This document shows positions 16,521 to 24,961 of a stretch of 37,288 nucleotides of DNA, one piece after another. Each line of letters starts with the position of its first letter. The first letter of the stretch is position 1. This DNA comes from Paracoccus aeridis. GTDB lineage: Bacteria; Pseudomonadota; Alphaproteobacteria; Rhodobacterales; Rhodobacteraceae. A model generated the notes under the pieces. The model did not search any database and had not been told where the DNA came from. It saw nothing but the letters and a program-made list of their open reading frames with translations. Position numbers and translations under genes: made by a program. The DNA lies in NCBI RefSeq assembly GCF_004923205.2, contig NZ_SELD02000038.1, forward strand, positions 1 through 37,288, written 5' to 3'.

Positions 16521-16912
16521 GCCGTCAGGCCCCGGATCAGCCGTGCCAAAGCCTCGGGATCATAGCGGCCCGTGATCCGCATCCGATGCCCGCCGGCAAG
16601 TTCGATCTCGATCCGGCTCACCTCGGCGACCGGCGCATCAGGGACAGCCGGGGCTGCCCTGACATCCTGCACGATCTCGACCGGAAGAAACGACGCATCC
16701 CCGAGCGAACTCGAGCCCGCCTCAGCCTCGGGCGCAAAGCGTGGATCACGCAGCCATTTGAAGATCAGGTTCGCGTTGACCGCGTAACGCCGCGCGACCT
16801 GAGCAACCGAAACGCCCGGAGCCGTCGTCTGAAAGCAGATCGTCCGCTTCTCCTCGTCCGTCCAGAGCCGCTTTGTCCGACGCGCCACGGGCCACCCCAT
16901 AGTGTCCACCAT
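16517..16912 (-). CDS. tnpA: IS66 accessory protein TnpA (HTH)
   Basis: The 131-residue product begins with a helix-turn-helix of the IS3/IS66 OrfA type ([12 protein letters not shown], then [20 protein letters not shown]), and ends with a short conserved tail ([20 protein letters not shown]). The start at 16912 or the in-frame ATG at 16900 would both fit. It is the first gene of the element, 50 bp from the right terminal repeat. Confidence 0.93.
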   Translation of the reverse strand: MVDTMGWPVARRTKRLWTDEEKRTICFQTTAPGVSVAQVARRYAVNANLIFKWLRDPRFAPEAEAGSSSLGDASFLPVEIVQDVRAAPAVPDAPVAEVSRIEIELAGGHRMRITGRYDPEALARLIRGLTA

Positions 16913-16973
16913 CCATAGTGGACACTATCCGTCACTCTCCAAGCGCGGCAGGGCAGTCAGACCGGACGCTTAC

Positions 16974-16981
16974 GAAGTCCT
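16974..16981. repeat. Right 8-bp target site duplication of the IS66 element
   Basis: GAAGTCCT, identical to 14016-14023. Confidence 0.93.
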
Positions 16982-17017
16982 GCGCAAGCGGGGCTTCTCT
17001 ATTGGAGGGCCTTGACG

Positions 17018-17194
17018 TCATGCTTCGGCTTGCGCCCATCTATCCATGACAGCTTTGCGGACCTTCCTGCCGTTCACTGCGATGGCGGCTAACGTCTGCT
17101 TTGGGGTCGGCAGCGGACGGGCAGCTTTCAGGTCCGCGGCCTCAGATAGCTGCCGTTCCCAGCTTCGGCGCGGAGTTACCGCTTCCACCGACAT
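17018..17194 (-). CDS. Small hypothetical protein, 58 aa
   Basis: An ATG at 17192-17194 is preceded by GAAGGG six bases upstream. The product, beginning MSVEAVTPRRSWERQL, then LKAARPLPTPKQTLAAIAVNG and ending AVMDRWAQAEA, has even amino-acid use typical of a real gene rather than a shadow. No family is recognised. It lies downstream of the helicase in the same direction (gap about 134 bp) and just beside the IS66 insertion. It may be an independent gene, or the C-terminal end of a longer gene lost in an older rearrangement. Confidence 0.5.
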   Translation of the reverse strand: MSVEAVTPRRSWERQLSEAADLKAARPLPTPKQTLAAIAVNGRKVRKAVMDRWAQAEA

Positions 17195-17328
17195 CGTTGC
17201 CCTTCGGCTGAGCTCTGGCGATCCCTAACAGGGCCATAGTCAAGTATTGTCCAAATCGGGATCAGCTGGACGCTCACAGCAGTGCAGCGCCCCCATCATC
17301 TCATAACTCAAGATGATCGGCGATGACG

Positions 17329-20300
17329 CTACCGGCCCGCCGTGAAGACGCGGTGCACATGCGCTTCAACGCTATCTGTGCGCAGCTCGTAATCGCTGCG
17401 TATTGCGCCGGGGCCGAACTCATCGAAGATGTCATCGGACTGTGCCAATTCAAACCCGGCGGGATCCATCCAGCCCACGCGCCCGTCGCGGCGAGCAGGA
17501 ATGACGTTGTACCGGCGACGACGGCCATCTGTCCCGGTTAGCTCGACCAACTCCGGGAGATCATCGAATGGGTCCCGGACGTCGCGCCCGAGACTGAGCT
17601 GCCAGCGTAAGAAATGCTGCGGATCGATCAGATCCTCGGATGAGATTTCCTCGAGATCGTCGTCAAGCCACGTCTCGAATTCTTCGCGGCGCCCCGCTGC
17701 GGCTTCTCGCGTCTGCGCGAGGCCCTGGGACAGTGCGAAGGCGACGAAAGGGTCGTGTGTGCCCCAGCGAAGCAACTCGCGCGCCCAAAAGCCGTACCAA
17801 GGCATACCGGTGATATCCTTCCATTCGGCGAGCGTCGGCACTGCGAATGCGTCTGCCGCGCCCTCAGACCACGCTTGGGCGACGACCGCACCAATCGCGA
17901 CGCCGAGGCGAAATTCCAGATTGTTCGTAACAAATCGCTGCCACCCTCGCAGCGCGTCGGCATCGGGATCGAAGCTGTCGGGTTCGTCCATCCACCATCC
18001 CAGCACATCAGTCCAACGTTCGAGCAAGGCTTGATCCGTGTCGGTGCTGCGCACTCGGAAGCCGAACCCACGGTCATCGGTGAGCAGGTCGCCGATCGCC
18101 TCGAAGACTTCGATGCGCGCCGCCGCCTCGGCTTCGCCATAGGTATCGGCTTCTTCGATGAGCTTGCGAATTTGCGGCGCGACCTCCTCGAAGCGCCGAC
18201 CGACCAGCGGAGTAAAGCCATATTGGTAGAGGCGGCGGCGCTCGGCGGCATCGGGATAGACGGTCTCGACGATGCTGCGACCGCGCTGAACAAAAGCCTC
18301 TTCGAGCCAAGCCTCCTGCTCGGCGGCGACGGCGCTGAAGGTCGTGCTCCAGAGCTGCGCCAGATGCTCCTCCGCGCGCGCCGGCGTCATATCCTGCTCC
18401 TCGGCCTTGGCGATTTCCTCGATCGCGGTCAGCAGGATGCCATCCAGTTCATCTACGGCGTCCGCCAAGCGAGACCTGCGATCAGCGGCATCTTCCCCCG
18501 CTTCATCGCTGATTTCGGTCGGCGCGGTGCTTTCGAGCCAGTCGAGAAAGTCATCGGGCTCGACACCAAGGACACGAATGGCGCGCTCGCGGATCGTCCA
18601 CAGCAGCAGAGCCAGCGGACTTTCCACTGCGCCGGCCTCGGCCTCCTCAATCAGGAGCGCTTCGCGCATCCGGTCATAGTCACGCTGGAGTTCGGCGCGC
18701 TGCTGACGCTGGACAGGAATTGTTTTGGGTGCCGTTGCCGCCTCGCGCGTCGGGATGGCGACGAGTGTCATGCCTTCAATGCCCTTGGCCGCACCCGGTC
18801 GACCCGCGCGTCCGGCAAGGTTGCGGAACTCGGAGGTCGGCAACGGAGTGACGACCTGCTGCTCGGCGACCTGGTCCCAGGACCGCCGCTTGAGCGAGGT
18901 CAGAAAAATGAGGTCGAAGGGCAGGTTCACGCCTTCGGTTAGTGTTGCCGTCGCGACCGTGATCGGACAGATCCGCCGCTCTATCATCTCGGTCATCAGC
19001 CGCCGTAGGCGCTGGGGCATCTGGCCGTGGCTCGAGGCGATGCCGCGTTCGAGCAAAAACATCTCGAACGACGCCTCGCCGCAATAATCACGGCAGGCTG
19101 CTCGAGCTTCATCGAAACGCTCGCGCAAGAACCCCTCGGGCGCCCGGAACTGGGGCGCGTTCGCCCAGGCCGGAAGCAGCAACGCCTCTTGGAACCAGCG
19201 CATGGTCTGCTCAGGCTCCTGAGCCACCGAGATCAGAATGCGCTGATCTTCCTCGACGAGATGGAGCGCGGTCCAGAGCACGCTTAGGCAGTTAAAGCGA
19301 TTGAGGCTGTTGCGCATACGCGCGGGGATGCCCGGCATCGGAGGCATCCGCAGCGGCAGATAGACGGGCTGCTCCTGGCCGCGGACGTAAAGCGTCCGGC
19401 CGTTCATGATATCAAGGAGGATCCGCCCCTGCGCGCCGGGCGCGGTTTCCAGCACGCCGATCACTTGGCGCGTGCTGCGGTAGCGCACCCCGACAGCGGT
19501 CGCATCCGCGCGGCCCTCGATCCATTTGGCGACCGGACCCGCGGCGCCGCCGGCTACTGCAGTGAGCGCGATGCGGACGACATTGGGACGCTGGATCAGC
19601 ACGCGGGAGACCAGTTGCTCGAGCCGGATGGCCCGATTGCTGTGCTCTGAAAAACTGACGCGGGTGTTCTCATTGGCTTCGGGAACGACCTGATGGGCTT
19701 CATCGACAATGATCAGCCGGAGCCGCGCCGCCAGGATCGGCCCGAGATAGCGCATCAGGGCATCGGCCTTTTCGACCGTCGCGATCAGGACGGTTGGTTG
19801 GTCGCCAGTCAACCATGTATCGGTGATCCCCCAATCGGCACCGCCGTAGAGCGCGGTCACCGTCATGTCGCTGCCGAGCTCGGAACGGAGCTTGGCCTCC
19901 ACTTCGCCGGCCAGCGCACGCGACGGGACGAGATACATGGCAAGGGGTGCGAGCCCGTCGGCTTCGCGCAGCAGCAGCTCGCGCACTAGGGCGAGGTTGG
20001 CAATCAGGGTCTTGCCCGAGCCGGTCGGCGTACAGAGCGCGAAGGAGGATTCCTGTCGCAGGCGATCAATGCCTTGGAGCTGCGACGTCCACAGGACGCC
20101 GCGCCCCCGGCTGAACTGATCGCGCGCATAAGCGAGCAGCCGACCTCGCCGCTCGGGGTTCAGGTCAGCGAGCGCGCGCACCGCGCCGTAGATGCTGGCC
20201 TTCCTGTAGCTCTCGGCGACCTGATAAAGCAGCGATATGATCAGTGAGGCATCGTCGCTGAGGATCCGCATCGCCATCCTCTCTAGCGCTTGCAGCTTGT

Positions 20301-20958
20301 CCATCGCCCGGGCGAGACGGGCATCGTCACCTCGCCGCAGACTGTCGGCGACCAGGCCGAGGCTGCGGATCAGCTCGATCGTGAAATAGCGTCCGACCCG
20401 TTCGATATCCTCGCGGTCCTCGGACGCGGCGAGAAGGCGGCCGGCAGCGGGCACCGTCAGGTCAGGATTGGCGCTCCAATAGTTCGCCGCGCGCCGCAGC
20501 ACGCCGTCGAAGTCGGCGCGCAGGAAGGCTCCATATAGCGCGACCCCCTCGTGCTCGTCTGGGATCTGTGCCATAAGCCCTGCGGCCATTGCGGGAAGCC
20601 CGCCGAGTTGGTAGGCGCCGGCGGCGAGCAGTTCTATCGGCACCTGCCTTCGGGAAATGTCGGCGGCGCGCGCCAACCACTCGAGAATCTCGGCAGCGCG
20701 GCGGTAGCAATCGATTGCGCGCTTGGACCCAGGCCCTTCGATCTCGCGGAAGACATGGGCGGCATGCAGCAGGCGCCGGGCGTCAGAGAGCTGCCCTTTG
20801 GAATCGCGCTCGGTCCACTGGATCGTCTGGACTTGCCAGCTTGTCTGGAGACATCGGACGAAGGCCCTCGCCTGGGGCCGCGAGAGTTCATTCTCAACGG
20901 CGAGTTGACGACGAAGGCCGTCGGCGATTTCGAGCCTCTCGGAGTCAAATTCAGGCAT
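17329..20958 (-). CDS. Large SF2 helicase, HamB-like (Hachiman)
   Basis: The 1209-residue product has an N-terminal helical extension (about 1-290), then a Ski2/Hel308-like SF2 core. Walker A is TPTGSGKT at 310-317, motif Ia includes VPSRALAGE near 344-352, the DEAH box is VDEAH at 418-422, motif III is probably LTAVAGG near 465-471, motif V is ATATLTEGVNLPF at 669-681, and motif VI is NLAGRAGRPG at 713-722. About 480 acidic, helix-rich residues follow. Gene order (small nuclease-like gene first, 8-bp overlap, then this helicase) and motif types match Hachiman HamAB, in which HamB is an ATP-dependent helicase that senses damaged or single-stranded DNA and restrains HamA. Other DEAH-helicase defence systems such as AbpAB remain possible. 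Confidence 0.8.
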   Translation of the reverse strand: MPEFDSERLEIADGLRRQLAVENELSRPQARAFVRCLQTSWQVQTIQWTERDSKGQLSDARRLLHAAHVFREIEGPGSKRAIDCYRRAAEILEWLARAADISRRQVPIELLAAGAYQLGGLPAMAAGLMAQIPDEHEGVALYGAFLRADFDGVLRRAANYWSANPDLTVPAAGRLLAASEDREDIERVGRYFTIELIRSLGLVADSLRRGDDARLARAMDKLQALERMAMRILSDDASLIISLLYQVAESYRKASIYGAVRALADLNPERRGRLLAYARDQFSRGRGVLWTSQLQGIDRLRQESSFALCTPTGSGKTLIANLALVRELLLREADGLAPLAMYLVPSRALAGEVEAKLRSELGSDMTVTALYGGADWGITDTWLTGDQPTVLIATVEKADALMRYLGPILAARLRLIIVDEAHQVVPEANENTRVSFSEHSNRAIRLEQLVSRVLIQRPNVVRIALTAVAGGAAGPVAKWIEGRADATAVGVRYRSTRQVIGVLETAPGAQGRILLDIMNGRTLYVRGQEQPVYLPLRMPPMPGIPARMRNSLNRFNCLSVLWTALHLVEEDQRILISVAQEPEQTMRWFQEALLLPAWANAPQFRAPEGFLRERFDEARAACRDYCGEASFEMFLLERGIASSHGQMPQRLRRLMTEMIERRICPITVATATLTEGVNLPFDLIFLTSLKRRSWDQVAEQQVVTPLPTSEFRNLAGRAGRPGAAKGIEGMTLVAIPTREAATAPKTIPVQRQQRAELQRDYDRMREALLIEEAEAGAVESPLALLLWTIRERAIRVLGVEPDDFLDWLESTAPTEISDEAGEDAADRRSRLADAVDELDGILLTAIEEIAKAEEQDMTPARAEEHLAQLWSTTFSAVAAEQEAWLEEAFVQRGRSIVETVYPDAAERRRLYQYGFTPLVGRRFEEVAPQIRKLIEEADTYGEAEAAARIEVFEAIGDLLTDDRGFGFRVRSTDTDQALLERWTDVLGWWMDEPDSFDPDADALRGWQRFVTNNLEFRLGVAIGAVVAQAWSEGAADAFAVPTLAEWKDITGMPWYGFWARELLRWGTHDPFVAFALSQGLAQTREAAAGRREEFETWLDDDLEEISSEDLIDPQHFLRWQLSLGRDVRDPFDDLPELVELTGTDGRRRRYNVIPARRDGRVGWMDPAGFELAQSDDIFDEFGPGAIRSDYELRTDSVEAHVHRVFTAGR

Positions 20959-21916
20959 CTGCGCGGCCCCGCCACAGGCTAGAGTAGATTTGCTCGATCA
21001 GATCGGCGCCTGCCTCAAGGACCAGTTCGATGACCTGAAGGTCGTGCGAGGCGGTGTATTCCTCGGGACATTCCTCCCATGGGATCAGATAGTCGCCTGC
21101 CTCGCGGCGACGGGCGCCATTGCCGGAGATCAGGATCAGGTTCGTGCGCGGCAGCGGCGGTCCGTCGAGCGCGATCGCGCGATCGATCGACAGGATGGCG
21201 GCTGCGTAGTCGTCCGGCGCACGCAGCTCGAGCAGCCGCTGCAACTGACGCAGCCCGTGTGGAACCGGCGTGTCGCGATTGATCTCAAACCAAACACCCC
21301 GTCCGTTCCGCACCCGTTCGCCGTCCTCATCCTCATCATCCTCGTAGTCGCCGAGCATCAGGGTATCGACCGCGGATTGTGTCAGGTGGTTGCGCCATTT
21401 CGCTTCTCCGGCGATTAGCCGGACAATCTCTCCATCGTCGTCGAGCGAAAGGCCGATGAAGTCGGAGCCAAAGCGTCCGAAGATCTGCCGCTCGCGATCG
21501 GGATCGCGGGCGAGCGTCCACAGGTAGCTTTCGACATCTGCGTGGAAGCGGAACAGGAAAATCGGCACCGTCCAGCTGTGGGCGCCGACAAAATCGTCCT
21601 GATAGACCTCGGCCAATAGGCCCGCCATGACCTCGCCGAACAGCCCTCGCCGCGCTGTCGGCGGCAGGCAATTGGGATAACAGGCATGTGCGCCAGCTGC
21701 ATCAGCGTCGGGGTGGAGATCGATCGCAATCTGCGCGTGAAAATGCTCGCGGGCGTCCAGATGGGCGGATTCGAAATACGGGCGCAAGCCGTCGACAAGC
21801 TGAGGGCTAAGGGCCATCTTCTGCTCCAGCAGCAGATGGCCATAGTTACCCTCGACGCTCGGATAGGATTTGAGCCAGTCCTCCGTCGTGGCAACTGGCG
21901 GCTCACACGTATGCAT
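20951..21916 (-). CDS. HamA-like (DUF1837) PD-(D/E)XK nuclease
   Basis: The 321-residue product contains a plausible nuclease site: GSDFIGL (D152) on one strand and, about 18 residues later, LIAGEAKWR with E171 and K173, the D-Xn-E-x-K pattern of PD-(D/E)XK enzymes. A helix with GLFGEVMAGLLAEVY (E95) precedes it, as in the DUF1837 family. HamA of Hachiman has an E-x-K active site and degrades DNA when released by HamB. The start ATG at 21916 has a GGGGGA site just upstream. It is the first gene of the pair and overlaps the helicase gene by 8 bp. Assignment to HamA rests on motif pattern, size and partner; I could not run a profile search. Confidence 0.65.
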   Translation of the reverse strand: MHTCEPPVATTEDWLKSYPSVEGNYGHLLLEQKMALSPQLVDGLRPYFESAHLDAREHFHAQIAIDLHPDADAAGAHACYPNCLPPTARRGLFGEVMAGLLAEVYQDDFVGAHSWTVPIFLFRFHADVESYLWTLARDPDRERQIFGRFGSDFIGLSLDDDGEIVRLIAGEAKWRNHLTQSAVDTLMLGDYEDDEDEDGERVRNGRGVWFEINRDTPVPHGLRQLQRLLELRAPDDYAAAILSIDRAIALDGPPLPRTNLILISGNGARRREAGDYLIPWEECPEEYTASHDLQVIELVLEAGADLIEQIYSSLWRGRADA

Positions 21917-21962
21917 TCATCCCCCGGCGTTCGTTACTTCATCTATAAGGTAGCGCGACTCG

Positions 21963-21980
21963 GTTGAGAATAATCTCAAC
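21963..21980. promoter_or_regulatory. Inverted repeat upstream of the HamA-like gene
   Basis: GTTGAGA-ATAA-TCTCAAC is a perfect 7+4+7 inverted repeat, 47 bp upstream of the minus-strand start at 21916. On the minus strand TATAGA lies between it and the gene and TCTCAA, the repeat's inner arm, lies about 16 bp before that, a possible -35/-10 pair. The repeat would then overlap the promoter as an operator. Confidence 0.45.
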
Positions 21981-22455
21981 GTTGCCACCTCCAGTGTGAC
22001 CTTGAGGTCTGCCGACGCTGGATGAGCTGGGGATCGTTACGATGAAAGCCAGTGAAGGACTGCGTAGAGCGTTGTCTTGCCGCGGCTCCCGCAAATCGCG
22101 CGTAACGACCATGCTCACCGTCGCCAACACGCACTGTCTTGAAGCGACCAACATCCCTGATTGCCGACGATGCGAACCCGACAACCATTGTTTAACGTCC
22201 GGTTTAGGGTTTACGCAAGCGGTGGCGAATGACTGATATGAGGGCGCGAAGCGGAAGTAGAGAAGGAAGCAGTCGAACAGCGGCTAAGGTGCTCAAACCG
22301 GCCGGTGGCCTGCTTCGCAGGCTGGCGTAGGCTTCTAGTCGTTCCACATCTGCGATCAGTCCCGGCAGGTAACCGATGGCCGTCACCACGCCGCAATGAC
22401 GGACGGTGCGGCCCCAGTTATCCCAACTTCTTTTTTCTTCTGCCGTGGCCTTTGA
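21981..22455. other. 475-bp spacer between the defence module and virB6
   Basis: No convincing gene. A 61-codon minus-strand frame at 22204-22389 starts with a GTG and has ambiguous composition. No clear terminator is seen after virB6, and no insertion-sequence ends were recognised. Confidence 0.4.
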
Positions 22456-23451
22456 TCAGGGGCTGCCTTGGACGCGGTTCGATCGCGCCAGCCTTGCCAT
22501 AGCGCCAGCAGCGGCAGACGCTCCCTGCGCCGTGGTCCGGACGGCGGTTGTGGTTGCCTCGGTCGCAACCGCCGACACGCCGGCCGTCTTGGCTGCGGCC
22601 ATGATGCCGACCGCTGCCATCGGAGCGGCCATAGGAGAGGCAAGCGTGATATTGCCGCTGATCTGGCGAACGATCATGGGAACCAGAAGGATTCCGATGA
22701 TCGCGAGGAACACCATGACGATGAAGGGCAGAAGCTGGCCCAACGAAGTCGCCGCAGCGATATTGTTCATGCGATCAATGATCCCATCGGTCATGCCGAA
22801 CACCACCGAAAACACGGCCGCCATGATGAGCGGATACAGCATATAGCTGATGAGGCCGGACAGCCAGTTTTCGAAATAATCAGACGTGACCTTGAAAATC
22901 GTCATGATAATCATGATCGGGGCGATGCCCACATAGAGAGTCAGCATGATCTTGGCGAACACCATCACGGCCCCAGCCAGCGCCGCCGTGACGCCAAGCA
23001 GGAAGGAGGCGACAACGCCCCAGACGCCCCCGCCGACCCAGTTCATCCTCTCGATGGCGGTGTTCGAGACACGCTGCTGATAATCGAGAAACTTGTCAAA
23101 TTCTCCAGCGAAGTACGTAGAATCCGCAGTCGGCGAACCGCCAATCGAGCCAATGATCTGTCCCGCTATGGTCTGGATGCCAGTCTCGATGGCATTGGTC
23201 ACGAGATTAAACTGCGCCCAGTTGAGCGCGAATACCGACACCAGCGTCAGCTTGACGATCAGCAGGATCGAGGTCCGGGCATCCACGCTGCGGTATTGAA
23301 GCGTCGCATTCGCGGCGACAAGCACGATCGCCAAGGTTGACATCAACGCCCCAACTGTGCCGGCTGCGCCGATCAGCGATCCGAACGTGGTTTGAGCGAT
23401 GTTGTCGAGGAAGCTTTCGCTCGATTCGACCATCCACGAGACGATAGCCAT
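22456..23451 (-). CDS. virB6: T4SS inner-membrane protein VirB6
   Basis: The 331-residue product has several long hydrophobic segments (for example about 26-47, 65-80, 140-170, 173-190, 203-222 and 240-262) and the VirB6/TrbL signature around the third and fourth of them. The C-terminal tail is Ala/Thr-rich and cytoplasmic or periplasmic. It forms part of the inner-membrane channel. Its ATG overlaps the stop of the preceding gene by one base (TAATG), and it is the last gene of the virB operon. Placing virB6 after virB11 differs from the Agrobacterium order. Confidence 0.88.
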   Translation of the reverse strand: MAIVSWMVESSESFLDNIAQTTFGSLIGAAGTVGALMSTLAIVLVAANATLQYRSVDARTSILLIVKLTLVSVFALNWAQFNLVTNAIETGIQTIAGQIIGSIGGSPTADSTYFAGEFDKFLDYQQRVSNTAIERMNWVGGGVWGVVASFLLGVTAALAGAVMVFAKIMLTLYVGIAPIMIIMTIFKVTSDYFENWLSGLISYMLYPLIMAAVFSVVFGMTDGIIDRMNNIAAATSLGQLLPFIVMVFLAIIGILLVPMIVRQISGNITLASPMAAPMAAVGIMAAAKTAGVSAVATEATTTAVRTTAQGASAAAGAMARLARSNRVQGSP

Positions 23452-23963
23452 TACTGCATTTCCTTGTTGCAGAGCTTTTCGGCTTCGCGGCGGCGGATAC
23501 GGTTTGCTGCGTTAATCTTAAGTTCAGCGTTCTTTTGGTCAGAAATATCCATGTTTGCGAAGATGGTCTGGTAGATCAGATTAGCCTCGTCCCAGGAGGG
23601 AACGCGCGTCTCGCAGTTGCAGGTGCCGGCACTCTCCACATTTCGAATCCAGATCGCATCGTAGATTTCAGTCAGAAGGCGCGATTTGTAGACCTCCCTT
23701 CCAGACAGGTTCTCACGCCACGCCGGACGCTCTTGCGGCGGGCAGCCGTAGAGCGAGGGCTCGGCTGCCCTTTCCGACATATCTGGCATGGTCAGGTCCA
23801 CGAACGGGTCAGGCTGCGGCACTGCAGCCCCATCAGGCGCGGCGACGTCTTCCCGGCCGGCAGGAGCGCCCAGGTCGGGCATGGTCAGGTCCATGAAGGG
23901 ATCGGACTGCGCGCCCGCCGTCTGCGGCAGCGCCAGCGCGATCATGAGGGACAGTCGTTTCAT
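23451..23963 (-). CDS. Secreted protein with duplicated DPF-x-DLTMPD motif
   Basis: The 170-residue product starts with a Sec signal peptide (cleavage after AGA, residue about 18). The mature N-terminus shows the motif DPFMDLTMPDL at 21-31 and again DPFVDLTMPDM at 52-62, a 31-residue repeat separated by a Pro/Ala linker. The C-terminal part has four or five cysteines (C74, C115, C117, C165), suggesting disulfides. It overlaps virB11 (ATGA) and virB6 (TAATG), so it is a fixed member of the operon. No family is recognised. The same motif ends VirB5 and the transglycosylase-like protein of this operon, so it may be their periplasmic partner; that is inference. Confidence 0.8.
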   Translation of the reverse strand: MKRLSLMIALALPQTAGAQSDPFMDLTMPDLGAPAGREDVAAPDGAAVPQPDPFVDLTMPDMSERAAEPSLYGCPPQERPAWRENLSGREVYKSRLLTEIYDAIWIRNVESAGTCNCETRVPSWDEANLIYQTIFANMDISDQKNAELKINAANRIRRREAEKLCNKEMQ

Positions 23964-24961
23964 GGGGTGTCTCCTTCAGCCATCCGCGAGGGCAGGTAGA
24001 ACTCGGTGATCCCCCGCTCGCCATTGTCCCGTGCAGCCTGCACGATCACGTCGATCGACCCTCGGATATAGGCCAGCATATCCTGATAGGTCATCGGCAG
24101 GTTCGACTTGAGCGCCGCAATCGCCAAGCGCGCGATTGCCAGTTGCGGCGTCTCGGCATGGAGTGTCGTCATCGAGCCGCCATGCCCCGTGTTGATCGCC
24201 TCCAGGAAAGTCATTGCCTCGGCGCCCCGGACCTCACCGACGATCAGCCGATCCGGCCGCATCCGCAGCGCCGAAGTCAGCAGCGCATCCGTGGTCCGCA
24301 CGGAATCCTCTTCGCGATCCGACAGCAGCGTGACGACATTCGCCTGTGGCGGCAGCAGCTCCGCCGCCTCCTCGATTGTCACCAGCCGTTCGCTGGGACC
24401 CACATAAGAGAGCAGCTTGCGCGCCAGCACGGTCTTGCCGGTCGAGGTTCCACCGGACACGATCATGTTGAGCTTGTGGTCGATGCAGAAGCGACAGGCC
24501 GCTTCCACATCACCGGCGGCGACGATGGTGCGCAGTTCGGCTCCGCGTTCCTGCCGCACCTTCTCGGTCGAGTATTCTGCCCCGTGCAGGAACTTCACCT
24601 CGATCTCTTCCAGAGGCAACGTCGAGAAGAACCGCATCGAGATCGAGGTGCCGCGATGGACCGCCGGGGGGCCGACGACTTGGAACCGCACCGGCCGCCC
24701 CTCATAGATGACCGACCCGGAAATGATCGGCTTCTTCGCGCCGAAGGTGCTGTTGCCCGACGAGGCGATGTTGCGGGCAAGATCGGCCATCTCGCTTTCG
24801 GTCAGCGTCTGGCCGGTGCTTTGCATGGCGTGATCGCCCTGCATCTCGATCCAGACCCGGCCATCGGGGTTGACGCACAGCTCCACCAGCCGGTCGTTCT
24901 TCACCACGTCCCCGAACTTCGCCATCGCCTGCGAAAAGTAGCTGATGGACCGGCCCGTCAT
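23960..24961 (-). CDS. virB11: T4SS ATPase VirB11
   Basis: The 333-residue product has the VirB11/PulE secretion ATPase motifs: Walker A GGTSTGKT at 170-177, Asp box TIEEAAEL at 195-202, Walker B LIVGEVRG at 239-246 and His box TGHGGSMTTLHAE at 258-270. Length is normal for the family. The ATG overlaps the virB10 stop by one base (TGATG). It is a hexameric cytoplasmic ATPase at the base of the channel, needed for pilus assembly and substrate transfer. Confidence 0.96.
   Translation of the reverse strand: MTGRSISYFSQAMAKFGDVVKNDRLVELCVNPDGRVWIEMQGDHAMQSTGQTLTESEMADLARNIASSGNSTFGAKKPIISGSVIYEGRPVRFQVVGPPAVHRGTSISMRFFSTLPLEEIEVKFLHGAEYSTEKVRQERGAELRTIVAAGDVEAACRFCIDHKLNMIVSGGTSTGKTVLARKLLSYVGPSERLVTIEEAAELLPPQANVVTLLSDREEDSVRTTDALLTSALRMRPDRLIVGEVRGAEAMTFLEAINTGHGGSMTTLHAETPQLAIARLAIAALKSNLPMTYQDMLAYIRGSIDVIVQAARDNGERGITEFYLPSRMAEGDTP

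Larger units (their letters stand above)
14024..16973. mobile_element. Complete IS66-family insertion sequence, 2950 bp
   Basis: The ends are perfect 12-bp inverted repeats, GTAAGCGTCCGG at 14024-14035 and its complement at 16962-16973, flanked by identical 8-bp duplications (GAAGTCCT). Inside are tnpA, tnpB and tnpC in the standard IS66 order on the minus strand, plus a fourth gene after tnpC for a pRiA4b ORF-3-family protein. All frames are intact and the duplication is perfect, so insertion is recent and the element is probably active. It landed between the virD4 stop (13988) and the small gene at 17018 without breaking either. Confidence 0.95.

Noticed and set aside
17046..17228. 60-codon + strand frame beside IS66
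   Set aside because: It is antisense to the 58-aa gene, which has a ribosome site and better composition.
17295..17317. ATCATCT/AGATGAT hairpin after the helicase gene as a terminator
   Set aside because: The 7-bp stem has a 9-nt AT-rich loop and no T-run on the relevant strand.
22204..22389. 61-codon minus-strand frame after virB6
   Set aside because: GTG start without a clear ribosome site and repetitive Leu/Arg/Ser use; no recognisable motif. Kept only as a remark.
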